Shown here piece by piece: positions 33,201 through 48,200 of a stretch of DNA of 64,000 nt (position 1 is the stretch's first letter; each line of letters opens with the position of its first letter). The notes under the pieces were generated by a model, which worked only from the letters and a program-made list of their open reading frames with translations, was not told where the DNA came from and searched no databases. Origin of the DNA: Anagrus nilaparvatae (Eukaryota > Arthropoda > Insecta > Hymenoptera > Mymaridae); contig JAKSXM010000132.1 of assembly GCA_022575985.1 (NCBI GenBank), positions 5,580,001-5,644,000 on the forward strand, read 5' to 3'. The position numbers were made by a program, and so were the translations under genes.

Positions 33201-36200
33201 TGGTCCTTATTCAAAATTTTTTTTGTAATTTTCAATTTTTCTACTTTAAACCCAAAACTCTAAATTAACCGATTTTTCATTAAAACCAATTCTAACAACT
33301 AATTCTAACTTCCCTTAACCCTCAAAAAACTTCTTTAAACCACCCCATAACCCCTTTAAAAACACTAACCAACCTAATATATAAAAAACACCCAATAATA
33401 ACTTTCTCAATAAAACATAACATCTTTGAAAAATATTCCACACGTGCAAAATGTCAAGAACACACGTGTGTATACACAATGCAAAAAAATAATTACAGCA
33501 AAAATACATAGAAAAAAAAACTTTGTCTTTTATGAATCTCTCTGTAATATGCAATAATTTAAAAAAAAAATATACATCTATATATACAAAAACTATTATT
33601 TTTTATTTCGATTTCAAGAATTCATGCTCAGCTATAGATTACAACAATTGCATATACACGAATTAATAAATGAATTAAAGGTCAAAGGATGTAAAATTTT
33701 AAACTCAAATAGAAGGATATTAAAAGTTTCACTTTTAAAATTATTAATCAAGCAACCGTAACAATTAAAAAAAAAAAATTATGTAAGAGAACATTTTTGT
33801 TATCTTAAAGAGTGCAATATCTTTAAGTACACATGATAAATAAAGATAAAAGATATTTTATTATTTACAATTCATATTAAATAAAATAGTGCAGTACATA
33901 CACATACACAAGTTATATTTATTCAATTGTATAGGATCTTCTAATAAATAAACGCTAACAAACTGCATTTTTAATATTTTAAATTACAGTAATTATAATA
34001 GAAGAGTTACAAACTCATAAAAATTTATTGTTATATAAATAACGTGGCTCTATTTTTTTAGTCTTAGTACTAGAGAGATCGTTTTTTTTTTGTTGATAAT
34101 GTAATTTTTCTATTATCTGTAGGAGAGAATCAAAGTAACCTTCAATTTTTTATTATAAATGTTAGTCATTCAATCTTAATTTTTATCTTTCTGTTAATTA
34201 TTTACTTAATAAAAAAAAATTGAGTCTAGTTACAGGCTGATTTACCTTACACCTCCTTGTGATTATGTTAAACACCGGCATTTTTAAGTATTAAAGCACA
34301 AAAATTCCAATTTTTTCCTTCAATTTTTTAATAACATTTTACTCGAAACTTAAATTTAAAAAAAAACCAACGCGACGTTCGTGTTACCATACAACTCGAG
34401 TTTTGATCAACGACTGTTTTATATTATACTACAATATCTTTTTTTTTTTAACATGAAAAATAATCTAAGAGACGTATATATATCTAGCCTAGTGTAGTTA
34501 AAGTACGTACGTTTTTATAACACAACAATAAAAAAATATCAAAAGTGGGGTTTTTTTGTAGAATTTTTTTTTTTTATCTTATAATTTTTTTATCAAAATG
34601 TAAAATCTTTGTTATATAGGCGTTTCCTGTGTATGTATATGTAAAATTTTTTTTTTTTACCTGTCAACGTTGTAATTTATTTACCTCAGAATTACTCGTT
34701 GCTATACTTGATAATCCAGGTGACATTGCACCAGTTGATGATGAATTTCCATTATTTAAATTTTCAATTATTGTATTTTTTTCAATTATTTGTTCTTGGT
34801 GGGTATTTGTCATTGTTTCTTCTAAATATTCGCGTACTTGGTTTTTTTGCTTTTGTACTACATGATATCGCGTTGGGTTTTCTAATAACGTTCTTACCTG
34901 TTAAAAAAATTTTTTTGAAAAATAAATGTAAATGAATTTTTTAAAAAATTTGTACCTGTAAGACTTGAGCTGGTACATCAAGACTAGGAATATTAGGTAA
35001 CGGTCTGGGTAATGCAATTTGTTTAATGTCTTGATTTTGATAATTTCTTTGATTTAATTCAGCAGCTTCTCTACGTTCTTGTTCTTGTAATTGTTCGCGC
35101 ATTAATTGTAATTTTAATTGTGTCCTTGATGTTGGTGTTGATGTTTTGAAGGTTGGAGCACTACTTGAAATACATAAAAAATTAATTTTATTAAATTTTC
35201 ATGAATTAATTGATAAACGTGTACAAATATTTTATTTTTATACAATTCAGTCAATATTTCTTGTAGTATTCAAGTAGTACAAACACGCATATGATGTACA
35301 AATTACATTTAATTTCCTTTTTTAAAACATATTTAATATTTTTCGTGGAATTATACAATAGTTTTTTTTTTTATTGTTATTATTTTTTTTTATGTATGTG
35401 TGTGCGTGTGTGTAAAATTTTTTATTTATTTTTTTTTTTTTTTATTTGTTGTTTAATTGTCGATAATCTAAAGTATTTTTAATTTCACGGTCAAAAGTAG
35501 TAAAATTTGTTCAATGAATTTATTCTTAGTGGTTTGTACGCATGTGGTTTTTGAGAAAAGTTTACGCATGGTTATGGTTTTGTGAGTGGGAATTATTAAA
35601 AAGGTCCATTTTTTAAATTATTATGTGCATTAGTTTAATCAAACTTAAAATTCAAGAGAAATCAAGCCTTTTTTGTATTTGTAAATTTTTGAAGCCATTT
35701 CACTTGCGAGAAAAAATTTTTATATAAAAAGTGACCTAATTACATAAGCAATAGGTTCATTCCAATTATTATATTTTTTAAGCACAATTCCAAAAAAACT
35801 AATCTTTTTTCTTTTATCCAATTCACACTATGACCAATCATTTTTTTTAGGTTATTAGCCTCAACAATGACAACGTGCAAATGCTTCACTCTGACAAGTC
35901 ACTGTCACAAATTATCAATTACTTAATTACAATGTAAACACAAGTAACCTCCTAACTAAACAAAATTTCAATTAAAACTATCACTAAACCCTAGTTAGGA
36001 AAATCACTATATAAAAAAAAATATTATATTTTAAGAAAATCATTTAAATAACAAACCGGTAGCTTTTTTTTTTAAAAAGCTTTTTTTTAAATAATTGAAG
36101 GCCAGCCATCTCTAATTAAAGAATTCAATGTCATGAGTGTATTTTTTCTCTTAGACTATTAAATTAAATTTCATCAATTTTATCTCAAATTACAACCCCA

Positions 36201-39200
36201 AAAAATCCAAAAATTACATAATTTTTTAATTATTTAATAAATTTACATAAAAATTCAAATTATTATTTTAAATTCTTGGCAAAAATCCAAAAAAACAAAA
36301 AAGAAAAAGATCTTTTTAAATAGAAAAGAAAAGCACTCGAAGTAAAAAAAAAAAAAAAAGCAAAGAGATCAAAGACCTTTTATTAAAAAAACGTTTAACA
36401 CTTTAAAAAAACAAACACTAAAAAAATCAATAACAGTAATCGATAAATAAAAAAAATTTAATTCTACACACCTATTTTATTTTTTAACACGTAATTTAAA
36501 TAATTAAGAATTAAAAAAAAAAAAGTATAATAATAATAATAATTTCTTATTTAATGATAATAATAATAATATAATGACTTTTTAAACTACATGTAAGTTT
36601 TGTTATCAAAAGATTGCTTTGACATCGTTTTTAATGTTAGTGTATTATAAAAAAAAAGCTTACAGATATTCTATACGTCACATGTATGTGTGTGTGTGTT
36701 TAAATGAAAATTTTTGTACAATTAAAATAAAATAATGACACTAAAAAAATTAATTGTTAAATACACAGAAATAATTGTTTAAATAAATCCGGAAGAATTA
36801 GATTTAATACACACACAGAGTAGACGATATTTATTATTAAACTAAAATACTAGACATCATTTTTTAGAGGAATTAAAGTGAGTAAGGAAATATAAGATTT
36901 AACTGTCTTTATTGTGCATATTGTGCATGAGAGTTTTAAAAGAAACAGACTTTTAAAGAAAATTTTTAGATATCTTTGCCAAAAAACTAATACTAAATAC
37001 GTTTTTTTGACGTATGTGGTTGATATTGTAAAATAAAAAAAAATTACTGCTTATTATTGTAACGTTGGAAAGTTATTATAAGAATTTATGATTCTTTATT
37101 TTATAAATTAATGATTAAAATTTATGTAAAGGGTTTAGTGATAATAAGATAAGCCCACTGAAAAAACTGATTCGAACTGGAGAAATCCGCTACAGTGTGG
37201 AAGAAATTTCGCACAAGTGACGATTTAAGGGCCTAAACGGATTTTGGTATTTACTTGATAAAAATTTACGTAAGAAATATTTAATTTTTTTCCTCGTTTA
37301 TTCAAGATATTTTATCATTCATTTATATAAAAGATAATTGGATTTTAATCTCAATAATTGTAGTATGTACAGACACTGTGGCATACTGTAATTACAAAAA
37401 AAAATATTTTTAAAAATTAGCATGTATATTATTTGTTTAACACATACATGTATGCAATTTTATTAATTAATCATAAAATACAATTTTTTTATTTGTGTTT
37501 TTAGTTCATTTATTTGAATTTATGATAATACACTGTAATTAGGAGTAAGGTGGATTTTTTTAGTTTTGGAAAACTGATTAGTTATTGTTATTGGAAATGT
37601 AGAATAGGTTTGTCTTATAAAAAAATATTCGACACGTATTTTTCATAAAAATTAAAAATTACGGAGTAATTACTTATTAAATTAGCGAAAATATTGGTAG
37701 AGGGGGGATCTGTGACGACATAGTCCATGAAATACAATGTTAAAAGTATAGGGAACCTGGATTGTCGGTTGAAAATTGTTTAAATAAAAAATTAAAAAAT
37801 ATGTGTTTAATATTTTTTTATAAACTACAAAACCAACCAAATAGAATTTCGAAATTTTTTTCATGCAACAACCCTATTCAAAATCGAAAACTATAATTGC
37901 AGTATGTAATTGTTGATTTCATAGATAACTGAGGTGGTCTGAAAACAATGGTGTCAGTATAGTCTAACAACCGTAAATTGGAGCATCAAATTACACCATT
38001 TGGTTATACATCGATTTATTATGTTGAACAAACATGCCGTCCAGGGTTTATGGACCCTAGGACTCAATGTTTAAATAGGATTTTCTGATGAATTTCAGTA
38101 CAACACTGTAACCTCGCAAGTCAACGCTTCTGGTTAATTTCATTTTTGGGTGTAAGCATCATTTCCAAGCTCCGTGAACCGCAATTATTTATCAGTAATT
38201 CTTTTAAAATAAATAATAAAAATATTTAAAAACCCGCAAAACATAACCTCTTACCGTTTTAGTAGGGATATTCAAAAAAATCAAATTACCGAATTTTTAG
38301 CTGGGTATCTGTTAATTTTTTATCTAAAGCTCTCAAAAAGCATTAACCCATCGAATTTTTTTTTGCCAAACAAATATGAAGTTCAAGAAAAAATTTAAGC
38401 CTACTTAGAAGACACCTTACTTTTTTAACAAATGAAAACTTTTTTTCGATTACCTAGCTAAAAAATCGGTATTTTGATTTTTTTGAACACCCCTACGGTA
38501 GGAGGGTATGTTTTGCGGGGTTTTAAATATTTTTATCTATTACTTAAGTTTTTTGGGCTTCTGAACATGAATATGATAATAGTTTTTATCAAAATGCGCT
38601 AGTTGCTCAAATAAACAAAATTAAACTAGGAATCTATGGCAGTTAAAAGGTCCCGTATGTCTTTTATCAATAACTTTTTCGCTTAATGAATATTAAAAAA
38701 ATCAACCGTTTTATTGCTATTTTTTAAAAACCATTATTCGGTGCTTTTAACCACCCGAAGAAACCGAAAGCCGATTTCTAATTTCAGTAAGTTTTAATCC
38801 AAGAATATTTGTGGCTCAGTTAAAGTTTTTGCTTAAAATGAGCCTTATACTATAAAAAATAATAAAATTTTAAGAAGTTAATATTAACTTCGTACCCATT
38901 AAGTCCCCGAAAGTGAATAATCCCTTGATTCAAGTTAACGGGGTTAAATCAATGCATCCCAACCTTGAGTCAGCTGACGTATATTTGTTAAAATAGCTGT
39001 CTTTTATACTCAGGTCAACTTAATATTAGGCTGAATCCGGTAACTATATATTTGACTTACGTATTAGTTATAACTCCCTGAAATTTCTATCATCTCCTCG
39101 AATACCTTCGGGATGAAAATGGACCGTACGAGGGAAAACTGATATCCTGGAGGAAAAATTTTTAATTTTTCATCCAAAACAATTTTCCAATTTTCCAAGA

Positions 39201-42200
39201 TGGCGGACCAAAAAACATGAAAATAGAAACTTTCTACATTACCTGGGGGTTTTCGAGGTCGACAAAAACTTTTCTATTAACGAAAATTTTAATTTTTTTG
39301 CCCCAGCATATTTTCCAATTTTCCAATATGGCGGACCAAAAAACATTTCAGAATAAGCTTTTTACATTGCCAGGGGGTTTTCGAGGTCGAGAAAAACGTT
39401 TTTATGAATGAAAATTTTAATTTTTTTGCCCCAGCATATTTTCCAATTTTCCAATATGGTGGACCAAAAAACATTTCAGAATAAGCTTTTTACATTGTCA
39501 GGGGGTTTTCGAGGTCAAGAAAAACGTTTTTACGAATGAAAATTTGAATTTTTTTGCCCCAGCATATTTTCCAATTTTCCAATATGGCGGACCAAAAAAC
39601 ATTTCAGAATAAGCTTTTTACATTGCCAAGGGGTTTAGAGGTCGAGAAAATCGTTTTTATGAAGTTTTTATTTACATGTTTTTTAGTCCACCATCTTGAA
39701 TAATTTGGAAAATATACTGGGACAAAAAAATTAAAATTTTCATTTATAAAAACGTTTTTCTCGACCCCGAAAACCCACAGGTAATGTAGAAAGTTTTTAT
39801 TTTCATGTTTTTTGGTCCACCATCTTGGAAAATTAGAAAATTTGCTGGGGCAAAAAAATTAAAATTTTCATTCATAAAAACGTTTTTCTCGACCCCTAAA
39901 ACCCCTAGGTAATGTAGAAAGTTTTTATTTTCATGTTTTTTGGTCCGCCATCTTGGAAAAATGGAAAATTAGCTAAAGCAAAAAAATTAAAATTTTCATT
40001 AATAGAAACGTTTTTCTTGACCTCGAAAACCCCCAGGTAATGTAGAAAGTTTCTTTTTTCATGTTTTTTGGTCCGCCATCTTGGAAAATTGGAAAATATG
40101 CTGGAGCAAAAAAATTAAAATTTTCATTAATAGAAACGTTTTTCTCGACCCCGAAAACCCCCAGGTAATGTAGAAAGTTTCTATTTTCATGTTTTTTGGT
40201 CCGGTTTATTGGAAAATTGGAAAATTGCTTAGGATGAAAAATTAAAAATTTCGCTTCCAGGATATCAGTTTTCCCTCATACGGTCCATTTTCATCCCGAA
40301 GGTATTCGAGGAGATAACAGAAATTTCAGGGAGTTAGAACTCCCTAAATCAGGGAGTATATTATATTTACGGGCTTGTACTATATTTTTTTTTGTCTAAG
40401 ATAAGCTTGAATTTATTTCAATGTTATATTTGGATATAACAAATTCGAATTAGCTTAAATTAGCCCTATTACATTTTTTGTATCAAGCTAATATTTTGCT
40501 GAAAGAAGCTTGCTTTCAATTGAATCACGGGATCTCCCGTCAAGTCACTGTTTAAGTTGATTCAAGTAAATATTCGCTTCGCGCTTAGGTTGCGTCAACT
40601 TCGCATAGCTTGGCAATACTCTATATTTTTCATAGTGTAGATACAGTATTAGTTCCTTCGAAATTTTTATATCACCAGTCCTATTACCATGTAGTATAAG
40701 TGTGCCACAATTTAATCTTACCGCCTACATCCAAAACCACGTTATCTGACATTTGCAGGCAGGTTATTATTTCTCGCGTCATTTATTGTTTTTTAAATGT
40801 GTAAATCAAGAGAAGGAGGATTATCTACGAATGTCAGATAGTGCAGTTTGGAAACAGACGGCAGAATCTACAAAGTACTGTGAAATAATCTACTACAAAA
40901 TCAAAACAACAAACAAAAATTACAACACTGAAAAGAATTTCCCGTACCCCGCAACCAGAATTTTTTTCAGCATAATTAGAGGCAAAGGGTAACTAAGAAC
41001 AGATGAAAATAATGAATAGATATTTAAAAACTGCAAGCTACAAGATGAATTTGACAAAGAAAAGGACCCGAAATTCAAAAAAATTTGAATATTCATTGTA
41101 CCACGTGATATGATTCGATCAAAAATAACTATATTTCAAATTAACTAATCGAAAATTATAATGGTTGTAATAATATGGAATATGCAGCTACACAAGATAT
41201 TAAAGGCTTTAGGTATTCCTACTGCAATATTCAATAATCAGAATAAAATTTTTAATTAGTAAAATATTTAACAAATTAAAAACGAATTATGCCAATAAAT
41301 ACGGTGTTTTGTGAAAGGGGGAATATGACCTGAGGTAAGTAACAAAGGAGAAACTTATTGGCAGCTAAACGTACCCTAAAATCTTTGAAACCTGTTACAG
41401 GTCAATCCGAGAAAAAAATTTCTTTTTTGGTTTTTTTATTTCAAATTTTTCTACATAAAGTAACCCATAATAAAAATAATCATATCATAACAATGAATTT
41501 ATAAAACATAATGTGTTTTTATAATATTTTTCAATTTTATCACGTACATTTATGTATAATGGGATAATGGAATTATCAGTAATAATATTAAAGATTATTT
41601 TTATTATGGGTTATTTTTAATTTTTTATCTCTCGATGTAGTTTAGAAACAAATAACAAATAAGCTGAATTTTCTTTGGGCATTTTTCAATTTTTTTAATT
41701 TTTCAGGTTTCAACTAAGAACTTAAAGTCATATATTGGAAAACGAGATCATTTTTCAAGCAAAAGATAAAAGTTTCAACAAATGTCTAACCAAAAAATGA
41801 ATATTATATGAGTCTAATCGTAGACTTTTGTATCGTAAACACTTTTTTCCTTTTAGGTCGATAGCATTTTCTATCTTTGGGTCACTGAACATGAATATGA
41901 AATCAGTTTTTACCGGAAATGGTCCAGTTGCGCAATAGATATACTTTTAGATTTTTTTTGTTGATTTTTTAAATATTTAAATACGAATAAGAAATACTTT
42001 TTTATCTAAAGTAGCACAGTTGCCCATAATAAGTAATTGTTGGTTATTTTTTGCATTTTCTTAGACAATTTCGTTTTTGGAAAACTGAGCCATGTTAGGT
42101 AAAAGCAGATAAATTATTAACTTCGTGTTTAAAAATCCAAAAAACATAAATAATTAATAAAAATCTAAAAGAAACCCAAAAACATAACCTGAAATTCCTA

Positions 42201-45200
42201 CTGTGAGCAAATGAAACATTTTTGGTAAAATCCGATATTACTCAAGTCAAAATGTAAGTTGTTTTTGGGGATTTGGAGATTTTCTCTACTGTAGAGGCGC
42301 TTTCATGAAGTAGATTTTTACTAGATATCTAGGGACAAAGGTTTTAAAACAATTAAACTTTAAAACTGCTACCAAAAATTTAGCAAAATCCTTAAAAGAG
42401 CGTTCTTCTGGAGCAGAATTTCGCTAAAATTCTGATATATAGTTACTGAAAAATCATTGTTTTAATTTCATATCAAGAATTTCTAGGTCCTGAGGGATTT
42501 TTGAGAGTGCAACACCATTAAATTAGCAAAATTCCATTTTTTTAAAGTGTTAAGGCGAAATTCTTAAAAAATATCGCGTTTTGTTACATTGATCTTTAAT
42601 TTTTGGGACCCCAAAATTCATAAATATGTAAATGTAAATTTAAATGTTAAGTAATTGATTTCATACATTAAATAATTAGTGACTAGCATAATATAGATTT
42701 TAACAATGAAAAAACGATGAAAAAAACGTATAATGTTCTAAAAGGGCGATTTCATGGAACGTAGATTTTAGGAACTAGATTTTAGGGGCACTACAGTAGA
42801 AATAATTAATTATGACTCAAAATCTATTAAAATTCTGCTTAAGCAGGATCCATAAAATCACTTCGAAGCGAAATTTTAATAATTTTTTAGTAATAATTAC
42901 TAGGATTTAATAGTTTAAACTTTAGTGTCCCTAGAATCTGGTAAGGAAACGCTTCATGAAATCGCCCCTTAAAATTTAATATTTTTGGGGAACAAACTTT
43001 TGTTATAGGTAATCCAAAATTAGTTATTTTTTGTGAATATTGAAAAAAGACACCCTAAAATGGTTTTTTTTGCCAATCTAGGGTTGTTCAACTTTCAGAA
43101 AACCCTCGGGACCCAAAATATTGTGATCGGGGACCAAAAAAACCTATAGCGAAGAAATTCTCTAGATTGTGGATAGTATCACCCCGCATTTTGACTGGAA
43201 TATATTTGTGTTCTTATAAAGAATATAAACCCAGTGGAGAATTCCATCGACCTGAATGGGATAAAAAGTATCTAGGAAACAGGGGTTTACGACAGATCTT
43301 TATTTTTGGACTCCAATTATATTGTAATTTTACAGTGTTAATTATTTAACATTGTGAAAATATATAATTAAATAATTTTTAACAGATTAAACTGAGTTTC
43401 TTACTAACCTACATTTATCAAATCTAAATACTATAAATTAAAATTTTTATTAAATATTACTTTCGAAGACTATTTGTCACTAAATGACTTAAATGGTTTA
43501 CAGAATACAAATTTTGTTAGACTTGAAAAGATGTACTTGACAGGTATGATTTAGCTAGCATTATTACGAGATAAATGAATATTATTTTAGTCACGAATTA
43601 AGATAAGAAAAAAGGAAAAAAACAGAAGATGTATACAAAATTTTAAAAATATGTTTTTAAGATCGATCCAAGCAAGGGGCGCCTCACTCAGAGCTCAGTT
43701 ATTGTAACTCCAAGTGTGAGTTAAGGGTACGCTGGTAATAGTAAACCTTCCATATTGGAAGTGGAATAAAAGGTACTTTGTTCAGATAATTTCAAATTTA
43801 ACTTAGAATAATTTGAAATAGGAGGGCCTGATCAAAACCTGATAAGAACAAGAATTTAGAATACTTATAAAATTAGGATAATTTATATTTAAGGACTAAT
43901 TATAAGTTCGATTCTAGGATTTATAACAATTAGGAAGTATAAGTAAAAACTATTATAAGTGAACATGTTTCATGATCGTTGATATTAATTTGATTGGTGA
44001 ACTCACAAACCAGTTATAGGGTTATATTTTTTTGTAAATGGCAACTAATTTCTCTAAATAACTATCAAGCTAACTTTCTACATGTAAGTGATGATTAATC
44101 AAGGCAAGGTATTATCAAATTCTCTTTCTGGGTCAGGGTATGGGTACATTAATTAATCACAAGTAATTTAATAAAAACTAATTCTTGTTTTGATTAACTG
44201 TTTATTAAGATTTTTCAATTAGAGCTAATTTTGCTCTAAGATATTTTTGCACAATTTTTTTAACAAAATTTTCTCGCTTTCCTATTGGTGTAAAATTATA
44301 TTAAAGTAAATTTATATTGTCAAAAATTAGATAAGAAAATTACTACGATCATAGTACTTTGTTTCAGTTTGCTAAATAACTTTTTCGTACTTACAACATT
44401 CGTGTATCGAATCTTTAATGCTTTTTAAAGTCAAAAATTTTTTATTCAACTGCACCTGAAAATTGCTTGCACGATCTTCTTTATACATATATATATGCAT
44501 TTTATTGCCAAAAATATTTAATATTTTACGATTATACACCAATAATTGAAAAAATTGGGGTATCTGTTTTTACTGTTCTAATGTAAAATAATAATTTATA
44601 TGATTTGCTTGATTAAATTCAAGTTATTTGTTTTTATTGTAAGTAAAAATTATTTTTAACCTTTTCATATCTAACTTGTGTTACAAATTAAAACTAAACT
44701 TACAATCTATTTTTAATTGTTTAATTAGTGTAAAATAACTTGTAGGCATTAAATTCGTTGATAAATTTTATTTCGTGTTTTGATATCGATTGAGTAACAA
44801 GCGATTGTATCACCAATTTAATTTTTAAATATAATTTTTTGCGAACTTTAGAGTTATTTTCGAAGATTTTAATAACTTCAGAATCGCTTTTATTATGTCG
44901 AATTTAGAGGCACTAAAAGTTATTTTACACAAAATAAATAGTAGTTTCTCAGATTTGAAAAGGTTAATTTTTGTATTTAAATTTTTCATACCAATAAATT
45001 CCGATATTTTCTTATCTAACTTTTAACAGAATATGCTGTAAATTTAAATGATTAAAATTTAAAATCTAAATAATATATCTAAATAAACGTACTAACCAGC
45101 GTCGGTCTTATAATTATAGCTTAATTCTACCCAATTACCCATATTTAGAGTACAACCCATGGCCAGAAAAATAAAATATATCTAAAATCGCGTGTAAATT

Positions 45201-48200
45201 GTCATTCGAAGCTTAGTCGAGTATTGTGAAATGCAATATGGAGTATTCAATTTTTATGGCCTTGGCTTTTATACGAACTTTTTTTATCTACAGCAAGAAA
45301 ACACGGTTTTTCAAAAAAAGAAACACGTGGTTTTTGGCTGTTGATAAAAAAAAATATGATTATTATTCTATTAAGAAGTAAAGCACGAGAAAACGGAACG
45401 GTTTAACTGATCGACTCCCCTGATCTGAAGCATGTTTCAAAGCTTCATTTGCGCATTTAAGTGTTAAATTTTCATCTATTTTTTTCGACATTCATTAATT
45501 CTTCCCTGTGCAAAATTAGATAAATATACTAGTCTAAAAATGATACTTCGTGTCATAAAACTATATGGTACCCAGTGATGCACTATGGCGTAAAATCTAA
45601 CGTTGGTTGGCAACAAAAATACCATAAGATAAAACAAGACAGAACGAGTTTTCCTTTTCTATATTATGGTAATTTTATTTTGTCAAACCACGTTAACATT
45701 TCACGGCACCACTGATGGTACCTTAAAATATTTTGAAGAAACAAAATTTTCAACTCAGATTCGTTTAAATTCAGATTGAAAAATGAGAATGAGAAATGCC
45801 AACTTCATTTTACCAATGGCGCACAGAATAAAATCTTATGCAAGTTTAAAAAGTTAATTTTTAGAAGATAGTTTTGTGACATGAAGCTTCATTTTTCATG
45901 CGGTAATTTGCTCTGAAATCTTGTGCAGCAAATCTGATATTTATTTAAATTTTAGTTTTGAGATTCTTTCCAAGATTACATGTTTTGCTTCTGTTATAGA
46001 CCTTTTAAAATCCGTCTTCAAAAATTAAGATCCATAAAAAAGTTTGGTTTACAATAACTCTAAGACACGCAGTCTAAAGTACAAACCATAGCAAATGGTC
46101 AGTAGATACTCAAGATCAGAGTGTCGAGCTAATTAAACAGTGCCGTTTTCACGTATTTTTAACTTCTTCTTTGCCCTCCAGATAATTCTTTGGAAAAATT
46201 ATTTTATTAATGAAATTTGGAAAATGGATTTTTCAGTGGCACTCGATTTAGGCAAAACGATCTCTTGCATACATCTCCATTTATATATAGCAATATGTTT
46301 TATCAAATTACTCTATGCAAAAATTCTGAATTTTGTCCTGGAGGTTTTTGTAAATAAAATTAAAATAAATCCTGAATATTTTTTCGCTGTAATATAAGCT
46401 TCTTCTGCTACTTTCTTGTCCAGTCAGTCAATCAATTTTACAAAGAATGTTGAAAACTTCTAAAGTTAAAAATATAATTTTTGGAACATTTTTTAGCGCT
46501 TTAAGTCGTTGCTAGCTCATTTTTTTAAATCAATTCTAGCTAAAAATCTATATTTTTAATCCTTTTTCCAGAAAAAATGACAGTGAAAATTATTTAATGA
46601 AAAATGTTTGTGCAATTTTATTTTTTAGTCTTCATTTGTGTAAAACTGCTTAATTTAAATATAAAAAAAATTTGCTTTGTCTAGAAACCATATATGTTAG
46701 GTGTATGCACTTTTTTCCTAACTTTTGAACAAGCCTACTGACATGTAAAAGGTAAGTTTTTTGATACGCTGATTTCAAATTTCTAAAATTGACCTTAAAC
46801 TTTCCCTACAACCAAAAAACTGAAGGTTTTTTCCAAATATTGTATAAGAAACTATCCTAATTGTCCTCAAAATGACAGGCAATATGTTTTTGAGGTCGCT
46901 GAATGAGAATTTTCTCGGAATTTTATAGCCATGGACCCGAAAAATTTGTTATAATTAGGAGTGTCCCCCTATTTTCTAGATATTTACTAAGGACCCCAAC
47001 TTCGGGTTTAGCGACACAAAGGACGTACAGTAGACCTTCTTTATAGATATAGTTTATAAACCTGGTTATCAATTTCAGAATCCTTTCACTGCATTATGAC
47101 TCCAGTATGAGATTAATTTAGTAATCAAGTAGATTGAGGGGTGTTAGAGATAGGGAATAGTATATTAAGTATCAAGGCCGCAAAAGTTTCGGTACTAGCT
47201 AGGACACTAACAAGGGTACTCCACAAAGCCGCGCATGAGTAAATGTGTTCACACTAATACACAAAACTTTAGTTCCCTTGATACTTAATATGCTATTTTT
47301 GGTTAATCCTGGAAAACGCACATTTTAACAGAGATTTTATAAGAAAAATTTTGACTGAGTTCTTTTTAATAAAAAATTAACGAAGTTGTAATAAAAATGG
47401 TGGATCTTGCGTGTTTTTACCGGTCAATCATTCTCGGGGTCACCAAATAAGTTTACAAGGACACTTACAAGGATTTACACTACCTTTGAAACACCAAATT
47501 ACACCAAATAGTTATGGGTGAGTTTATTATGATGAAAAAAATGCCCTCAATGTAATAAAATAGGATTTTTGGTCATTTTCAAGGTAATTCGAAAACCTCA
47601 AAAGTTAACCAATACACTTCTGTTTGGTCTAATATTTTTAGTATGACCATCACCTTTTCGAAAACCACAATTTTTTATCAGTAATTCGCTTACCATTATA
47701 CTCAATAAACCGAATGCCCATTTTCAGCCCAAGTAACCAATTTTTAATTTCATGCCAAAATTGTAATTTTTGATGAAACTGGATCTCAAAAATTTTCTAT
47801 AAACTCCAAATCTCTAAATATTTTTTACTCGTCTCATTTCTTTGAGTCGTTTTTGAAAAATGATTCTAATAAGTAGTGATAAAAATAAGCTATTTTAAAA
47901 ATCATGATATTGGGACTCTCATTTATAATTATCTGGTTATCAAATAATTGAAAAGGGGAGAGTAACCAATTTTTAGAAACTCAAGGCTTGTAACAAATTT
48001 TGGAGATTTATAAAACCTTGCAATTTTGGCAGAAATTTAAAAATTAGTCATTTTGGACTGAAAATAGGCATTGGATTTATTGACTATAACGGTAAAAGAG
48101 AATTAGTGATTAAAAATTGTGCTTTACTTATACCAAAAAAATGAGACCAACCAGAAGAGTTTTGGTTAACTTGCGAGGTTTTGGCGTTTGATTGAAAATT

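Noticed and set aside
39217..39474. Open frames on both strands near 39.3 kb
   Set aside because: Produced by the ~125 bp tandem units of the foldback arm.
40753..40992. 79-codon plus-strand open frame
   Set aside because: No recognisable domain; no splice sites or start context that favour it.
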